Assembly (NCBI GenBank): GCA_903909905.1
Contig: CAIVXP010000389.1
Location: 1-8,245, forward strand
Source: Akkermansiaceae bacterium
Lineage (GTDB): Bacteria; Verrucomicrobiota; Verrucomicrobiia; Verrucomicrobiales; Akkermansiaceae
DNA length: 8,245 nucleotides
Direction: 5' to 3'
The notes beneath the pieces are model-generated. The model worked only from the letters and a program-made list of their open reading frames with translations. It was not told the origin of the DNA and did not search any database. The stretch's first letter is position 1. Each line of letters starts with the position of its first letter. Position numbers and translations under genes: made by a program. This document shows positions 6,213 to 8,245 of this stretch, in pieces.

Positions 6213-7619
6213 TCATGACCATCCGCCACCCAAAGCCTTGTAAAGGTCGATGTAGGCTCTGATGTGATCGGCGCGAGATGCAAGAAGATTGTCTTCGATA
6301 CCGAGCAGTGTGCGTTGCGCGTCGAGAACAGTGATCAAGTCGGTGACACCCGCCTCGTAGCGTTGCTGTGCGAGCTTGGCCGCTTCGCGCGCAGATGCCA
6401 CGGCTTTTTCGAGCGTCGCCAGCCGTTCACCCGACCTCCGACAGGCAATGAGCGAGTCCTCAACTTCGGAAAGTGCGGTCAGCACTGAGCCACGGTAATC
6501 CTGCAACGCACGATCCAGAGCCGCATCGCGCGCCTCGATGTCGGCACGGATACGACCCGCGTCGAAGATCGGTCCAGTAACGCCCACAATCAGATCGGCC
6601 GCAGTTTTTTCGGGACGGAAAATTTTCTCTACCGCGAGCGACTTGATGCCGAGCGTGCCAGCCAAATTGAGCGACGGGTAGCGTTGCGCTTTGGACGCAT
6701 CGAGCTCGGCGACCGCCGCCGAAACTTTCCAACCCGATTCGCGCACATCCGGCCGCTGGCGGATCGTATCGGCGGGGATGCCGATGGCGAGGTCGCGCGC
6801 CGGCACGGGAATGCGACCCCGGGCGGCAGAGAGTGCGTCATCAAACGCACTGGGCTCACGACCACACAGCAGCGCGAGTTGGTTGCGACGCTGCGCGATC
6901 GTTTGCTCCAGCGTCGGGATCGCGGCACGCGCCTGTTCGAGGCTCGCGTTGGCCTGCTCCGACTCCAGCGAGTCCGCCTCACCCGCCTGCTGCCGCCATG
7001 AGGCGAGTCGGGCAGTCTCCTCACGGCTCACGACGATGTCACGCAGCACAAAAAGCCTCTCCTCATCAACGCGCAACAGCGAGTAGGCGACCGCAATTTC
7101 CGCCGCGAGAGCTGCCTGCACCGAGCGAAGGTTTTCTTCCGTCGCGGCAAAGTTGGCGGCGGCGGATTTCGCCAGCTTGCGGTTCTTTCCAAACCAATCG
7201 ACTTCCCACGACGCATCCAGTGCGGCCCGACCCGATGATTGGCTCGACCATTCGTCGTCCGCACGGTCGGCGTTGCCGAAGCCGCGAAGCGATCCGCTTA
7301 GCGACGGCATGAGTTGCGCAGTCGCCTCATCGCGCCGCGCCCGAGCCTCGCGCACCCGCGCGGTCGCCGATGCGATGTCGAAATTTCCCGCGAGCCCGTC
7401 AGCGATCAACTTTGACATTTGCGGATCATCAAACCGCGCCCACCACCGAGCCAAATCCTTTTGCGGCGATGCCACCGGAAATCCCGTGTTGTTGATCCAT
7501 GCCTTCGGCGGCTCGGCCCCTTCGCGGGTTTTGCTGCCGGCACAACCGACCACGACCCATGAAAAAAGAAACAACACGGCCCAAGCGGCATTCCGTCCGC
7601 AAAATACGCGCAGCGCCAT
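6213..7619 (-). CDS. Outer-membrane efflux lipoprotein, NodT/OMF (TolC-like) family
   Basis: This 468-residue protein from the ATG at 7619 starts with a lipoprotein signal peptide. Its hydrophobic core is at about 11-24, and the lipobox VVGC places the lipidated cysteine at C26. The mature protein has the duplicated OEP fold. First half: WWARFDDPQMSKLIADGL at 59-76, ASATARVREARARRDEA at 83-99 and DASWEVDWFGKNRK at 135-148. Second half: IRQRPDVRESGWKVSAAVAE at 286-305, GPIFDAGRIRADIEARDAAL at 349-368 and YEAGVTDLITVLDAQRTLL at 421-439. It should trimerise into an outer-membrane channel with a periplasmic tunnel that receives substrate from the adaptor. The frame extends to a TTG at 7658; the ATG is preferred because it gives a normal signal peptide with a short basic n-region. 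It follows the OmpA-like gene by 51 bases and precedes the adaptor by 30. NodT relatives serve both RND and ABC pumps; the gene order here indicates an ABC pump. Confidence 0.93.
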   Translation of the reverse strand: MALRVFCGRNAAWAVLFLFSWVVVGCAGSKTREGAEPPKAWINNTGFPVASPQKDLARWWARFDDPQMSKLIADGLAGNFDIASATARVREARARRDEATAQLMPSLSGSLRGFGNADRADDEWSSQSSGRAALDASWEVDWFGKNRKLAKSAAANFAATEENLRSVQAALAAEIAVAYSLLRVDEERLFVLRDIVVSREETARLASWRQQAGEADSLESEQANASLEQARAAIPTLEQTIAQRRNQLALLCGREPSAFDDALSAARGRIPVPARDLAIGIPADTIRQRPDVRESGWKVSAAVAELDASKAQRYPSLNLAGTLGIKSLAVEKIFRPEKTAADLIVGVTGPIFDAGRIRADIEARDAALDRALQDYRGSVLTALSEVEDSLIACRRSGERLATLEKAVASAREAAKLAQQRYEAGVTDLITVLDAQRTLLGIEDNLLASRADHIRAYIDLYKALGGGWS

Positions 7620-7670
7620 TGCCGCGTGTCGGTTTCGTAAATGTGGCAACGACGACAAAACGGTTTTCTG

Positions 7671-8245
7671 TTAGAAATCGAGGTAAACCTCAGTGCGGCG
7701 GTTGACCTTGCGGCCATCGGGGTTATCGACGCCGCCCTCTGTCACATTCGGCCTGCGCGGTTGGCTCGAGCCCTTGGCGACCGTGACAATCTGCAGCGCG
7801 GAAACACCGGATTCGATGAGCAAGTCGCGCACCGACGCAGCGCGACGGCCGGAGAGACCTTCATTGTAATCCTTCGTTCCGAGCGCGTCGGTGTGGCCGC
7901 TGAGCGTGATTTTTTTGGAAGGATCGGCGCGCAGGATTTTTGAAACGATTTCCAGCTGCCTGAGCGTGCGGGGGTTCACCTCGTCTTCATCGAAGCCGAA
8001 GTAAAGCGCCAGCGTGTCGCCTCCTGCTGGGTTTTTGACCAGTGGCGAGTAATACGCGTCACCACCCGCGACACGCCGGGCGTAATCTGCAAGCAGGCGA
8101 TCGAGGTTAACCTCACTCACCAACCATTTGGCCGGGCTTCCGGAATTTTGGAGCGTCAGCGCCACACCCGCATCCCGCGATCCGTCCGTAGCCTCGATGT
8201 TGGCGAGATAACCTGCGAGGGCGGGTTTTTGCAGCATCGAACGCA
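7671..8245 (-). CDS. Protein with C-terminal OmpA-like peptidoglycan-binding domain, N-terminus cut by window edge
   Basis: The frame stays open to the right edge, so the visible part (at least 188 residues from an internal ATG at 8237) is probably the C-terminal portion of a longer protein. Numbered from that ATG, residues about 75-188 form an OmpA_C domain: LALYFGFDEDEVNPRTLRQL at 76-95, ITLSGHTDALGTKDYNEGL at 110-128, SGRRAASVRDLL at 129-140, and the closing GRKVNRRTEVYLDF at 175-188. The pair that grips diaminopimelate in peptidoglycan is present as D117 (HTD) and R132, with the usual 15-residue spacing. Residues 1-70 (containing GYLANIEATDGSRDAGVAL) are not recognised. The domain should sit in the periplasm and tether an envelope protein to the cell wall. 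It lies 51 bases upstream of the efflux lipoprotein gene and could share its transcript. Whether it belongs functionally to the pump is unknown. Confidence 0.85.
   Translation of the reverse strand, partial: RSMLQKPALAGYLANIEATDGSRDAGVALTLQNSGSPAKWLVSEVNLDRLLADYARRVAGGDAYYSPLVKNPAGGDTLALYFGFDEDEVNPRTLRQLEIVSKILRADPSKKITLSGHTDALGTKDYNEGLSGRRAASVRDLLIESGVSALQIVTVAKGSSQPRRPNVTEGGVDNPDGRKVNRRTEVYLDF

Noticed and set aside
2945..7619. Calling the pump a macrolide-resistance system
   Set aside because: MacAB-like architecture does not define substrate, and nothing in the window (regulator, resistance or biosynthetic gene) supports macrolides specifically.
7620..7658. TTG start for the outer-membrane factor
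   Set aside because: The ATG at 7619 gives a standard-length lipoprotein signal peptide; the longer form adds a 13-residue His/Arg-containing leader with no supporting ribosome site.
7649..7670. AAAACGGTTTT dyad between the OmpA-like gene and the outer-membrane factor gene
   Set aside because: Arms of five bases around a single central base cannot form an RNA hairpin, and there is no extended symmetry to suggest an operator.

Overview
The window reads as ordinary chromosome from a GC-rich, Gram-negative bacterium. An outer-membrane efflux lipoprotein and an OmpA-type peptidoglycan-binding domain imply a double-membrane envelope. The phylum cannot be fixed from sequence reading alone. A YhaM-type HD nuclease, a LemA/TPM cluster, and an AT-rich heptamer spacer together would fit Verrucomicrobiota or a relative, but that is only a weak guess. 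All nine genes are on the minus strand and are described here in transcription order, from the right edge to the left. No RNA genes, mobile elements, CRISPR arrays or integration scars were seen.

Right part (8245 to 4148): a fragment ending in an OmpA-like peptidoglycan-binding domain is followed by a tripartite ABC-type export cassette. The cassette runs outer-membrane factor lipoprotein (NodT/TolC type), membrane-fusion adaptor (MacA/HlyD type), MacB/LolD-type ATPase, and FtsX/MacB-type permease. The ATPase and permease are separate genes, unlike the single-chain MacB of E. coli. The adaptor and ATPase genes overlap by 4 bases. The ATPase and permease genes are separated by an AT-rich spacer built from 7-base near-repeats. 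Together these proteins would span both membranes and move a substrate out of the periplasm or inner membrane using cytoplasmic ATP. The substrate cannot be read from the sequence.

Middle (about 2960 to 2880): the permease stop codon sits in the loop of a perfect 13-bp inverted repeat. This hairpin marks the boundary to the next gene group.

Left part (2880 to 1): lemA, a secreted and membrane-anchored TPM-domain protein with a glycine-rich tail (YgcG-like), and a second short TPM protein without a signal peptide form a compact cluster. LemA and the first TPM gene overlap by 4 bases (ATGA). After a 39-base gap comes a YhaM-family 3'-5' exoribonuclease (OB fold plus HD domain), whose C-terminus runs off the left edge.

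Every gene belongs to a known family. The points worth a second look are the hairpin at the permease stop, the heptamer spacer, the split transporter with its altered adaptor, and the double TPM arrangement. No wholly new system was found.
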